Assembly (NCBI GenBank): GCA_022241785.1
Contig: JAKOMP010000014.1
Location: 27,904-91,903, forward strand
Length of the DNA: 64,000 nt
Direction of reading: 5' to 3'
DNA from: Cyanocohniella sp. LLY
GTDB taxonomy: Bacteria > Cyanobacteriota > Cyanobacteriia > Cyanobacteriales > Nostocaceae
The position numbers and the translations under genes are program-made. Below are positions 56,542 to 64,000 of the stretch, in pieces; position 1 is the stretch's first letter, and every line of letters begins with the position of its first letter. A model generated the notes under the pieces. It was not told where the DNA came from, made no database searches, and saw only the letters and a program-made list of their open reading frames with translations.

Positions 56542-58365
56542 CTACTCATTTTCTAAAAACCTTCTCGCCACTCTCCCCCAATCAATGCGCGTATCTACAG
56601 CATTTTCTTTGCGTTTACCATCTAATTCATCCTCATATCTTGCCCATGCCATGAGTAGTAGTTTCAATCCACTTAAGGAGTTAATTAAACGAGAACGTAA
56701 AGTATCTATATCAGCGTTATCTACATCCTCTTCTAAAATTTCTACTAACTTTTGATAAGCAGGATGATTAGTATTCAAAGTAACAATAATTGCTCCCCCT
56801 CTAGGTTGAACAGTGAAAAATTCAGGGCTATCAATAGGAGCTTGGGTAAAGGTATATTTTAAGCCATCATCTACTGTGGTTGCTGCTAATAATTCTGCTT
56901 GGGCTTCCGTAACTCCTTCTTCTTTTAAAGTTTCTTTAATGACTTGTTTCCGTTCTTCCTTTGGTAATTGTTCATCTTCATCACTTTTACCTTTATAGCC
57001 TTGTGATTGACGTTCTTGAGTTACAGTCGTAGCTACTTTTTCAGGTTTGTAGGGGTCGTGTCCGTAGCGTTTTTCCGAGGTGCGAGTGCCTTTTGTTTGG
57101 GCTTTGATTAAGCGACGAATCAAACTTAGTTGACTGCTAATTTTATGGGCTAATTCTAACAGAGGCAGTTTTGGATCTTCATCTTGGAGTAATTCTTCTT
57201 TTAGTTCAGCAACAGTTTTGCCTTCTTCTAATAAAGATTCAATATCTAGTTGTAAAATCTCTCCAAAATTACGGGCTGATTGTTTGTTATTGGTAACTCC
57301 AAAAATATCATCAAGAGATGGGGGAAATTCAACTTCAATCCCCCACCACCGTTCTGTAGGGTCGTAATTATTAACTAGGTTTTGGTCTAATTCTAATTCT
57401 CGCCCCGCACGCACTACGGAAACTCCCAAATTTTTGGCGGCGTGTTGTCCATGTGGTAAGCTACCGGGATTTTTTCCGGGTTCGGCTTGACGTGCTTCTT
57501 CTTTAGCGTAAGAAAAACGCACTTTTACATCATGTTCTTTGTCTTTAAAATTAATTTTATAAGTAGCTTCATAAGATGTATCGCCTTGCCAAGGACAGAA
57601 CATTGCTTGATTATCAAATGGTTGAGGACAGGAAGTTTTTTCTATTAAATAACCTGGGTCGTTGGGTAGGGTATATTTTTCTAAAATCAGGCTATATAAA
57701 GCATCTAAATCAAAAGCTACCATGCGGATTTTGACTGCACCGCTATTAATAAATTTGCGATACATTCTCCCAATCACAAATTCAGAATTATCAATAATTG
57801 CTTTGCTCGTTCGCCACATACAACGGTCGATTTTTGACCATACTACTAATGTGCCACTATCACCAAATTTATGCCCGATGTTTCGCCAAATCATGGGAAT
57901 TGGTTTAGCATTCGGTTCTGGTACTTCTGTCAGTCGGCGATTTTTAATTTCATCTAAATCTAGATAACTATGCAGTGCATTTTCTAGGCCATTTTGCCAT
58001 GACCACACATCAACCCGTTGACATTGAGAAATAGAAGACGAGGGTAAACCCATACCAAAACGACCGATTCCGGTGTGTTGATCTTCATCTAAATGAGTAC
58101 CGTTACCAAATTGCAGGGCGAGACGTAAAACATTCGCATCCATCCCACAACCATTATCTAACACGGCGATTTGTTCAATGCGCGATCGCCTTTTCCCTTC
58201 CACCGATTGTTTGCGTTCGCCACACAGCAGTTCTACTTGCGATGCACCAGCTTGAATGGCATTATCCATTAATTCGGCTAAAGCATAAGCGGCGTTTTTA
58301 TAACCGTTATCCCGCATGGCTTGGACTGCGAGGTGAGTGGGAACGATATCATGGGCGTTATTCAT
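56542..58365 (-). CDS. MORC-like GHKL ATPase
   Basis: About 607 residues with an N-terminal GHKL (Hsp90/MutL-type) ATPase. The N box is ALAELMDNAIQAG (Glu31, Asn35), the G1 box VLDNGCGMD near 70 and the G2 box GIGRFGMGLPSSS near 100. A middle S5-like domain and a charged C-terminal part follow. Prokaryotic MORC-like ATPases sit in restriction-like operons with SF2 helicases and nucleases (Iyer, Abhiman and Aravind's MutL/MORC analysis). The frame is open to 58572, but MNNAHDIVPT at 58365 is the true start; it overlaps the helicase stop by eight bases. The ATPase appears complete. Confidence 0.85.
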   Translation of the reverse strand: MNNAHDIVPTHLAVQAMRDNGYKNAAYALAELMDNAIQAGASQVELLCGERKQSVEGKRRSRIEQIAVLDNGCGMDANVLRLALQFGNGTHLDEDQHTGIGRFGMGLPSSSISQCQRVDVWSWQNGLENALHSYLDLDEIKNRRLTEVPEPNAKPIPMIWRNIGHKFGDSGTLVVWSKIDRCMWRTSKAIIDNSEFVIGRMYRKFINSGAVKIRMVAFDLDALYSLILEKYTLPNDPGYLIEKTSCPQPFDNQAMFCPWQGDTSYEATYKINFKDKEHDVKVRFSYAKEEARQAEPGKNPGSLPHGQHAAKNLGVSVVRAGRELELDQNLVNNYDPTERWWGIEVEFPPSLDDIFGVTNNKQSARNFGEILQLDIESLLEEGKTVAELKEELLQDEDPKLPLLELAHKISSQLSLIRRLIKAQTKGTRTSEKRYGHDPYKPEKVATTVTQERQSQGYKGKSDEDEQLPKEERKQVIKETLKEEGVTEAQAELLAATTVDDGLKYTFTQAPIDSPEFFTVQPRGGAIIVTLNTNHPAYQKLVEILEEDVDNADIDTLRSRLINSLSGLKLLLMAWARYEDELDGKRKENAVDTRIDWGRVARRFLENE

Positions 58366-59455
58366 GGGTTTTCCTCCAAACGTCTTCCCAATTGTGGAAG
58401 GCTGATGCGACTGAACCAAAACCAGGGAGTTGGCTATCGACAACGGTGACAATTTCAGCCGTAGCATTACCCCCAGCTTTGATTCCTCTGATGGCGCGTC
58501 CCACCATTTGGCTGTAGAGAACAAGGGATTTGGTGGGACGGGCGATAACGGCGGCGCTGGTTTTGGGTGCATCGAAGCCAGTGGTTAAAACGCCGTAGTT
58601 ACATAAAATCTTGGTTTGGGTTTGTTCGTCTTTAAAGCTGTGAATCAGTCTTTCTCGTTCGGACTTGGGGGTTTCACCTGTAACAGCATCAGCATTCAAG
58701 CCTCGTAAACGCAATATCGAAGCGATAAGTCGGGCGTGTTCCACGGAGGTATTAAACACGATGATGCGTTGATGATGTGGGGCGAGTGCTTCTAGTTCGA
58801 GGATGATGCAGAGGTTGCGTTGTTCGTCTGCGGCTAACCGATTGAGAATATATTGAGGGATGTCTAAGTCTGTATTAATCCGCTTCAAGTCTTGGGGAGT
58901 AAGTTCAATCCCAGTTTCATAAAATAAGGAACGATAGTTAACTTTAGCCAGGTATTGTTGATCTACGAGATAATCAATGGGGTTGTCATAACCGGGAATT
59001 TCTAAAATAACTTTCTGTTGGGCGAAGAATTTTGCTAGTTGTGCATCGGTGTTAATATCAGCCCAAGTGCGTCCGGGTGTGGCGGTTAAACCTAATAAAG
59101 CGGTGGTTTCGTAGGGGACGACGAGAGAATCTAAAACGAGTTTATAGGTTTCGGCTACTGCTTGATGGGCTTCGTCGATAATTACCAATGAACAACGCAC
59201 ACCCAGTTGATTAATAAAGCGGATACTCTTTTTGGCAGCGTGATAGACTTTCGCTAATCCTGCTACTACTAAGCCATCTTGCGCTTGTGCTAAGTCTATC
59301 TCATGGTTGCCCCAGAAGCGGTAAGTTGAAAGGGTGCGATTTCCTAAACTGTCCCAGGCTTTTTGAAATTCTGTAGCTGCTTGTTCGCAAAGTTCTTCAC
59401 TATAGGCTAACCAGATTACTAATGTGGGTTCATTGTTTCTTAAGCATAAACCCAA
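58358..59455 (-). pseudogene. SF2 helicase lacking its N-terminal Walker A part
   Basis: A 365-codon frame with helicase motifs II (VIIDEAHQ, residues 92-98), III (GLTATPGR near 118), and V/VI (TTGFDAPKTSA, QMVGRAIRG near 310). Motif I (Walker A) and the Q-region that should precede it are missing: the frame begins with TTG in the middle of what would be motif Ia (RNNEPTLVIWLAYSEEL). Its start overlaps the end of the HNH gene by 16 bases. A deletion probably joined the two genes. Without Walker A it cannot hydrolyse ATP. The MORC-like gene follows with an eight-base overlap, so the original operon was tight. Confidence 0.8.
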
Positions 59456-60570
59456 TTAGGAGTAAAACCTTGTAGAGTTGCTAACGAAATTAAAGGTATG
59501 GTTGTAATTTCATAAGCCTTCAGCAAAACTTCTAGGTTTAATAAATCCTCAGCTTGACTAACTTTTAAGTCAAATACAAATGATTCAGTATATTTTAACC
59601 ATTGATTTTTAGATATATTCTCATAGGCAACAGTTAAGGCGCGATGTTGCAATTCGACAAAATCATGAAAATATTTTCTAGCTGGTAAATTGTTAGATTT
59701 AGAAGAATTAACAGATTGCGTAGTTGGAATTATATTCCATAGTTGATTATGAGCTACAAAAGACCAGGGTAGATAATGATCTAATGAAATTTCATTCTTA
59801 TTTAATAAAATCTTAGAATAAATACATTCAATATCTCTATACTCTAAAACAGTTTTCCAATATTTCTTTTGCTCTGGTAGAGAATCCCTTTGTTGTGGCA
59901 TAAATAATTTATTAACCACATTAGGGGTACTGGGGTTCTTTTGTTGCATATAATTTAACCATTCCCAAGATGCCCAACCCCTAACTATTGCGTAATTTTC
60001 CTTTAAATATTTAATCCATTCTGGGTGCAAAATAATGCTATCACTATCTTTATAAATATTTGAATTAAAACGATACAAGGGTTTATAAACATCAAAATAT
60101 TGATTAGCTATTTCTGGAGTTCTCAGAACAACTTCATAATTTACCTCAAAGTTATGCAGTTTTTCTAATAAAAATGGACGTAATAATCTAAAGGGAACAT
60201 TTTTCTTAAAATAGTTAATAATTCCTGTTAGATTGTTTTGATTAATTGTTTTTCTTAATAATGATTTATCTGTATCTGTAAATTTTAAGATTGGTTCTGT
60301 AATGTCTAATATCAGACTATCTAATAGCTTATCTATTCGGTCTTGTTTTCCAAAAGAAAGTTTAAAATAATTGTGAGGATACCAAGCATTAGCTAACATT
60401 TCAACAATAATTTCTCGAAAGCCAATAGATAATGAACTATTGAAATTATTTCTTTTTACAATATCTAACAATGATAAGAAATACAGGTATTTATAAGAAT
60501 TAGTTCTTGAATCAAATAATCCTGCTAAAGCTGAAATGTTTAAATTATCATAGCTTGGTAAATTATACAT
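59440..60570 (-). CDS. HNH endonuclease domain protein
   Basis: A 376-residue protein, AT-rich, with a helical N-terminal region and an HNH motif at about residues 255-300: Cys then LDHYLPWSFVAHNQLWNIIP and SSKSNNLP. The Asp-His pair, the mid Asn and the last Asn fit the HNH beta-beta-alpha metal fold. It would cut DNA. It is the second complete gene of the cluster, after the PP-loop gene with 50 bases between. It is markedly lower in GC than its neighbours, as would suit a recent arrival. The downstream helicase is joined to its end. Confidence 0.82.
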   Translation of the reverse strand: MYNLPSYDNLNISALAGLFDSRTNSYKYLYFLSLLDIVKRNNFNSSLSIGFREIIVEMLANAWYPHNYFKLSFGKQDRIDKLLDSLILDITEPILKFTDTDKSLLRKTINQNNLTGIINYFKKNVPFRLLRPFLLEKLHNFEVNYEVVLRTPEIANQYFDVYKPLYRFNSNIYKDSDSIILHPEWIKYLKENYAIVRGWASWEWLNYMQQKNPSTPNVVNKLFMPQQRDSLPEQKKYWKTVLEYRDIECIYSKILLNKNEISLDHYLPWSFVAHNQLWNIIPTTQSVNSSKSNNLPARKYFHDFVELQHRALTVAYENISKNQWLKYTESFVFDLKVSQAEDLLNLEVLLKAYEITTIPLISLATLQGFTPNWVYA

Positions 60571-60620
60571 ATTTAATTAATATTTAAAAATTAAAATATA
60601 ATATTTAACATTGGTGAGAA

Positions 60621-61421
60621 TTATAAATTACAAGCTAAACAAGGTAAATTATCATCTTCTTGAGCTAAAATTTCTTCTAATGTTTCAGCTACATAAGGAG
60701 TAAAAGCTTCTTTTTTCTCTTTAGCCATTAACTTCTCATGTTGAGCAATAATTTCATCCTTGCGTTCTAGAAGCTGCAATAAACTTTCCCCATCTGTCCA
60801 TGTATAGGTACGCCCATCAGCATGATTAGTTTCATACTCAACAGCCTTTTGAAATAAATCAGGATGTTCCTGGGCTAACATTACCCATTCATACTTGCGT
60901 TGGAAGAAACAGAAGAAACACCCAGAACGACTGCGCCAGCGATAATAGTCAGGGAGTCCAATTCCACTTTCTTCTAATAGCCGAATAATATCAGCCCTAA
61001 CTAAACCCCGTTCCTTAAAAGGAAACACAGGTTTAATATTCGGTTTAGTGGAGATATAACCATCACGGTTTTCATCAGCACGAATGCCAACGTAACTGAT
61101 AGCCTCATCATCCCCCACAAAATCCTCCAACGGCTTAATTTTCATCTTCACCGTACACCAACGCATTTGGGGGGAAGGTAATAAACCATCATGAATCGCT
61201 AACCAATGGTCAAAACCGCGTTTGTCACTGAGATAATGAATTTTAATCCCCAGACGGGCTTTAATGCGGTCAAGATATTCGTAAGTTTCCGGTAATTCCT
61301 TATGGGTATCACAAAAAAAGTATTCCATCTCTGGAATTTCCTTATGCAGTAATACCGCTAAAGCCGTGCTATCCTTTCCCCCAGAAAGCCCTAATATATG
61401 TCTAACTCTTTTCTCTGCCAT
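60621..61421 (-). CDS. PAPS-reductase-like PP-loop protein (DndC/SspD type)
   Basis: A 266-residue protein of the PAPS reductase/ATP-pyrophosphatase class. The PP-loop is SGGKDS at residues 13-18. Cysteines in MRWCTV (near 88), GCFFCFF (near 170) and PCLACNL at the end could hold a 4Fe-4S cluster. DndC and SspD, of the phosphorothioation systems, are of this class; the length is closer to the short SspD than to the roughly 500-residue DndC. The cysteine desulfurase four genes on would give the sulfur. An ordinary sulfate-assimilation role is unlikely, since no cys genes are near. Confidence 0.8.
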   Translation of the reverse strand: MAEKRVRHILGLSGGKDSTALAVLLHKEIPEMEYFFCDTHKELPETYEYLDRIKARLGIKIHYLSDKRGFDHWLAIHDGLLPSPQMRWCTVKMKIKPLEDFVGDDEAISYVGIRADENRDGYISTKPNIKPVFPFKERGLVRADIIRLLEESGIGLPDYYRWRSRSGCFFCFFQRKYEWVMLAQEHPDLFQKAVEYETNHADGRTYTWTDGESLLQLLERKDEIIAQHEKLMAKEKKEAFTPYVAETLEEILAQEDDNLPCLACNL

Positions 61422-61757
61422 GCTGATTTTTTAGTGCTGTTTGGCAAGTATATTAGTAATCCTAATATCTTAGCAAATATGTAAAGTTAATGTGTAGTGT
61501 TTCATAAAAAATGTTAAAAATACTTAGTAATATTACTGAAATTATCTGTGGTTTATAAAATAAGCATTTACGCTTTTATACAAATAAATTTCAGGCGTAG
61601 TTTAGTTTCCTAGTACAGCAAGGCGTAAATAGGCATACCATTTTAAATCGTCAAACAGCCTGTTTGATAAGCCTTTTGACTTTTGACTTTTGACTTTTGA
61701 CTTTTGACTTCCGCGCAGCGGTACTAGTGCTTTCTGGCGTGAGCGCATCCAAAATTG
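61422..61757. other. Gap between PP-loop gene and toxin gene
   Basis: About 335 bases, no gene. Upstream of the PP-loop gene, so its promoter should be here. Holds the heptamer tandem repeat at 61674-61708. Confidence 0.5.
61674..61708. repeat. Five tandem copies of TTTTGAC
   Basis: Five perfect contiguous heptamers, the classic short tandemly repeated repetitive (STRR) DNA of Nostocales, between the PP-loop gene and the toxin-antitoxin pair. Confidence 0.9.
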
Positions 61758-62177
61758 TTAGCTTTCTTCATCAGATTTGAGCCAGTTTTCTACTTTTAAA
61801 TGAGAAACGCGGGAAAATTCACGAACATTGGCTGTCACAAGAGTTAGGCCAAGGCTTAAAGAATGAGCCGCAATTAATAAATCATTTCCTCCAATCGGTT
61901 GACCTTGCTCTTCTAAATCTGTACGTATTTCTGCATAATATTGCTCTACAGGATGAGTTATCGGTAGTATTTCGATACTATCCAAGATAATTTCAAGTTT
62001 TTCTATAAGTTTTTTAGAGTTCTTTTTTCTTGCCCCAAATTTTGATTCACAAGCTACGATAATACTTGTACAAACTTTATCTTCTCCGATATTTGGAATT
62101 TTGGAAAATATCACTCCTCTGGGGTTTTTAATTAGTTCGGAAATGATGTTTGTATCTAATAAGTATAAATAACTCAT
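61758..62177 (-). CDS. vapC: PIN-domain toxin (VapC family)
   Basis: A 139-residue PIN-domain ribonuclease. The metal-binding acidic residues are visible: Asp8 in YLLDTNIISEL, Glu near 44 in CESKFG, Asp in GGNDLLIAAHSL and Asp/Asn in LVTANVREF. VapC toxins cut RNA, often initiator tRNA. It lies two bases after its antitoxin gene. The pair sits between the broken large gene and the PP-loop gene, so it has probably inserted into that cluster. Confidence 0.88.
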   Translation of the reverse strand: MSYLYLLDTNIISELIKNPRGVIFSKIPNIGEDKVCTSIIVACESKFGARKKNSKKLIEKLEIILDSIEILPITHPVEQYYAEIRTDLEEQGQPIGGNDLLIAAHSLSLGLTLVTANVREFSRVSHLKVENWLKSDEES

Positions 62178-62179
62178 TT

Positions 62180-62410
62180 TTAAAACTCAATATCATCTAA
62201 AGGTAATAATCCTTCATCTAAATCGGCTAAGTCTTCATCTAGTGGTTCAAGAGTGGAAAGGGTTTCTAGCAGGGATTTTTTCTGAATAGGGGAAATGATA
62301 GCGAAGGGAATACCATTTTGGATGATAGTGAGGAGTTCACCTGTTTTTTTAGCTTGGTTAATTAAGTTTTGAACAGTTTCGGGAAGTTCGGTAAAGGTAA
62401 TTTGTTTCAT
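62180..62410 (-). CDS. Phd/YefM-type antitoxin
   Basis: A 76-residue protein. MKQITFTELPETVQNLINQA to TIIQNGIPFAIISPI is the Phd/YefM DNA-binding fold, and the acidic tail (LDEDLADLDEGLLPLDDIEF) should wrap the toxin. It stands two bases before the PIN toxin gene and would repress the pair's promoter. Confidence 0.85.
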   Translation of the reverse strand: MKQITFTELPETVQNLINQAKKTGELLTIIQNGIPFAIISPIQKKSLLETLSTLEPLDEDLADLDEGLLPLDDIEF

Positions 62411-62537
62411 GGTAGTTTCTCAAGATTAAGGGATAGAAATTCATCTTAATTTTTTAAGCTTAGGTAGCTTAGATACTCAACTTATTCAAGAAGTTGGGTA
62501 TCTAGTTTTATTCTCTCTTACCATCATAATGCTTATA

Positions 62538-63724
62538 TTAACCGGCATTTTTCCCCGTTATTTCATCATTACCCTTATCCCCAATCTGCGTCACCGTCTC
62601 TGGTAAATCAGCATTTAAAATGCGTTCACTCAACCTTGCTAAAATTGCTTGGCGTAACTGCTGTTCATCGGGTAATTCTGCCAAAATCTTATCAACAATC
62701 TTCTCAACCTGCGACTCTCTCCCATGATCTACCCATACCATTTGATGGATTTCCTGACCATCGGGACGAGTCATGGTAATGCGTCGCGCCTCAAAACCTT
62801 CACCCTTGGCGGCGACTTCCTTTTGCAAAGCTTCCAAATTCTTAAACCGACGCACCAAATCTGCTAATTTCATCTCAAACGCAGTTGCATCATCATCAGT
62901 CCAGGATTCCGCCGGTTTATCCGCTACAATCATCACCAAAGCTTCCAACCATTGAGCATCACTCTTGGTTTCATCCGATGCGGCGAGAATAAAGGTTTTA
63001 GTAAAGGTTCAATACACTTTCCCGCCAAATAATTCGCCCTTACCCGCAAATCTTCCCTGAGTTTTGTTTCCTGACTTCTCACCCCAAAGGCTTCATAAAT
63101 CAGTTTTTGACAATCACTCAATAAATGATCATAAGCTGTATGAATATCTCTCAGGGAATGAACTAACTTAGTCCGTAAAGTTCTCGCCGTCACGCCATCA
63201 TCCCCAGTTTCCGTCCCAATTGGGGGTAAATTACAAGCTGCTGGTAAAGCTTTAAACAACAATTCATCGGGTTCAACAGTCGTTTGTAATACTTTTAAAA
63301 TGGCTCTGGGTTCTGCTTCCAGTCTTTGGGTTTGTTTGGTATATTTAGGTAATTTTTTGACAAATTGATAAAGCGGAGTAACCACCGTTAACAGCGTGGC
63401 GTTACGCACCTTACCTAAATTCTTTAATTGAGGATTGCGTAAAATTGCTTCTAATTCTTTGAATACTTCCGCCCTTAATCCCACGACTGCAAAATACTTC
63501 ACAGCAAATCGTTCCGGATATTTTACTAATAATTCAAAATGTTCTGTTCCCAATACCGGAATAAATGTCCCGTCTTGATACAGTCCCAAATCATCAGCGT
63601 GATATAACAGCACAGCCGCTAAAATCACGGGAATAGCACCTTGTTTCACACCAAATGGTGGTGCTGCTAAATATTGATAGAGTAAATCAAACCTTTGGCT
63701 GGTTTCTGTGGCGGCTAAATTTAC
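62538..63724 (-). pseudogene. C-terminal part of a large protein, frameshifted and cut by an ISL3 element
   Basis: About 390 codons from a gene that must once have been much longer. Reading 3' of the insertion: LAATETSQRFDLLYQYLAAP, then ADDLGLYQDGTFIPVLGTEH, in one frame to NYLAGKCIEPLLK. Then the frame changes at a run of four T (62996-62999; one base lost) and goes on as TFILAASDETKSDAQWLEAL to the stop. The first frame is stopped at 63725-63727, at the junction with the insertion. No start codon of the original gene remains. It lies upstream of the PP-loop gene, where Ssp-type clusters have a large P-loop ATPase (SspC); the fragment has no motif that proves this. Confidence 0.75.
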
Positions 63725-63752
63725 TTAGCAAGCAAAGTAATCTACAAATAAC

Positions 63753-64000
63753 GGCTCTCCCAGACTAGATATGCTAAATTAACAACAGAAATACCAATTC
63801 AGTAAAATCCTTCTTCTAAAATTATTAAAATTAGTTAAGCCATAAGCCCTTCTTTTAATGAGCTTAATTTTCTGATTAATCCCCTCAACAATACCTTGAG
63901 TAGTTCTGTGATCAAAATAAGCGAGAATCTCATCTATCCATCTACTAATGGTTCGACAACTTTTTGGGAAAAATTTATAAGCCGTTTGAGTCCATTCCAG
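63753..64000 (-). mobile_element. ISL3-family insertion sequence, right part only
   Basis: The end is placed at GGCTCTCCCAGACTAG because ISL3 terminal repeats begin GGCTCT; an eight-base target copy would be CAAATAAC (63745-63752). The element continues beyond the window. It stands at the truncated 5' side of the broken large gene. Confidence 0.65.
63779..64000 (-). CDS. ISL3-family transposase, C-terminal 73 residues
   Basis: The frame is open to the window edge and encodes IDEILAYFDHRTTQGIVEG, then INQKIKLIKRRAYGLTNFNN and FRRRILLNWYFCC. The EGxNxKIKxIKRxAYGxxNFxxFRxR pattern is the conserved C-terminal signature of ISL3 (IS204/IS1001/IS1165) transposases and includes the last catalytic glutamate. 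Whether the N-terminus is intact cannot be seen here. Confidence 0.85.
   Translation of the reverse strand: MEWTQTAYKFFPKSCRTISRWIDEILAYFDHRTTQGIVEGINQKIKLIKRRAYGLTNFNNFRRRILLNWYFCC

Noticed and set aside
61674-61708. Five short tandem repeats as a CRISPR-like array
   Set aside because: The units are contiguous heptamers without spacers; they are STRR DNA.
62180-62410. Antitoxin frame as a fragment of the broken large gene
   Set aside because: It carries a complete Phd fold start, an acidic tail and a two-base junction to a PIN toxin, so it is a gene in its own right.

Overview
The window comes from a filamentous, heterocyst-forming cyanobacterium (Nostoc/Anabaena type). The grounds are frequent GCGATCGC (HIP1) octamers, short tandem repeats of 7-8 bases between genes, a helical carotenoid protein, a PatA-like response regulator, and a long gene cluster matching the heterocyst envelope polysaccharide (HEP) island of Anabaena PCC 7120 (hepC, hepA, glycosyltransferases and CDP-sugar genes). 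No rRNA, tRNA or CRISPR array was found.

Layout. 1-9 kb: nucleoside hydrolase (cut by the window edge) divergent from a cytosine deaminase, the ribosome GTPase Der, a phosphoesterase, a molybdopterin oxidoreductase, an aldo/keto reductase, an unknown protein, a PII-like protein and a glycine-rich RNA-binding protein. 9-16.5 kb: a three-gene minus-strand group of a dynamin-like GTPase, a very large Hsp70/actin-fold ATPase and a protein of unknown family. It has no assigned function and is the best candidate for an undescribed system. 16.5-19.2 kb: a truncated SDR remnant, a helical carotenoid protein and a long gene-poor stretch with a terminator-bounded possible small RNA.

19.2-38.7 kb: the HEP-type cluster, all on the minus strand. 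In transcription order it runs: rfbF, rfbG, an rfbC-like epimerase and an NAD-dependent oxidoreductase (nucleotide-sugar supply); a GT4 transferase; a Wzc-like chain-length/ATPase protein; hepC (lipid-carrier sugar transferase) and hepA (ABC exporter); then a GT-A transferase, GT4, GT2, GT4, GT2, an O-antigen-ligase-like membrane protein and a last GT4. Together these could make, export and assemble one polysaccharide. Beyond rfbF lie an lhgO gene frameshifted by an exact 22-bp tandem duplication and the last 19 codons of a second, lost rfbF copy.

40.7-44.6 kb: a kinase-TPR / PP2C phosphatase / von Willebrand A triad of the TerY-P type. 45-54 kb: a PatA-family regulator, a decayed S-layer-homology gene, ilvB with an extra zinc ribbon, a gene graveyard (TonB-receptor fragment, frameshifted DUF1636, DUF4351 nuclease tail), an MFS exporter, a small hydrolase, a chelatase with a poly-histidine tail, and a Uma2 nuclease.

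54.9-64 kb: a defence-like cluster on the minus strand. It holds a broken large protein next to an ISL3 insertion, a VapBC-type toxin-antitoxin pair, a PAPS-reductase-like PP-loop enzyme, an HNH nuclease, an SF2 helicase lacking its Walker A end, a MORC-like GHKL ATPase, a small unknown protein and a DndA-like cysteine desulfurase. The sulfur genes suggest DNA phosphorothioation; the helicase/ATPase/HNH genes suggest restriction. Several parts are damaged, so the system is probably no longer complete.
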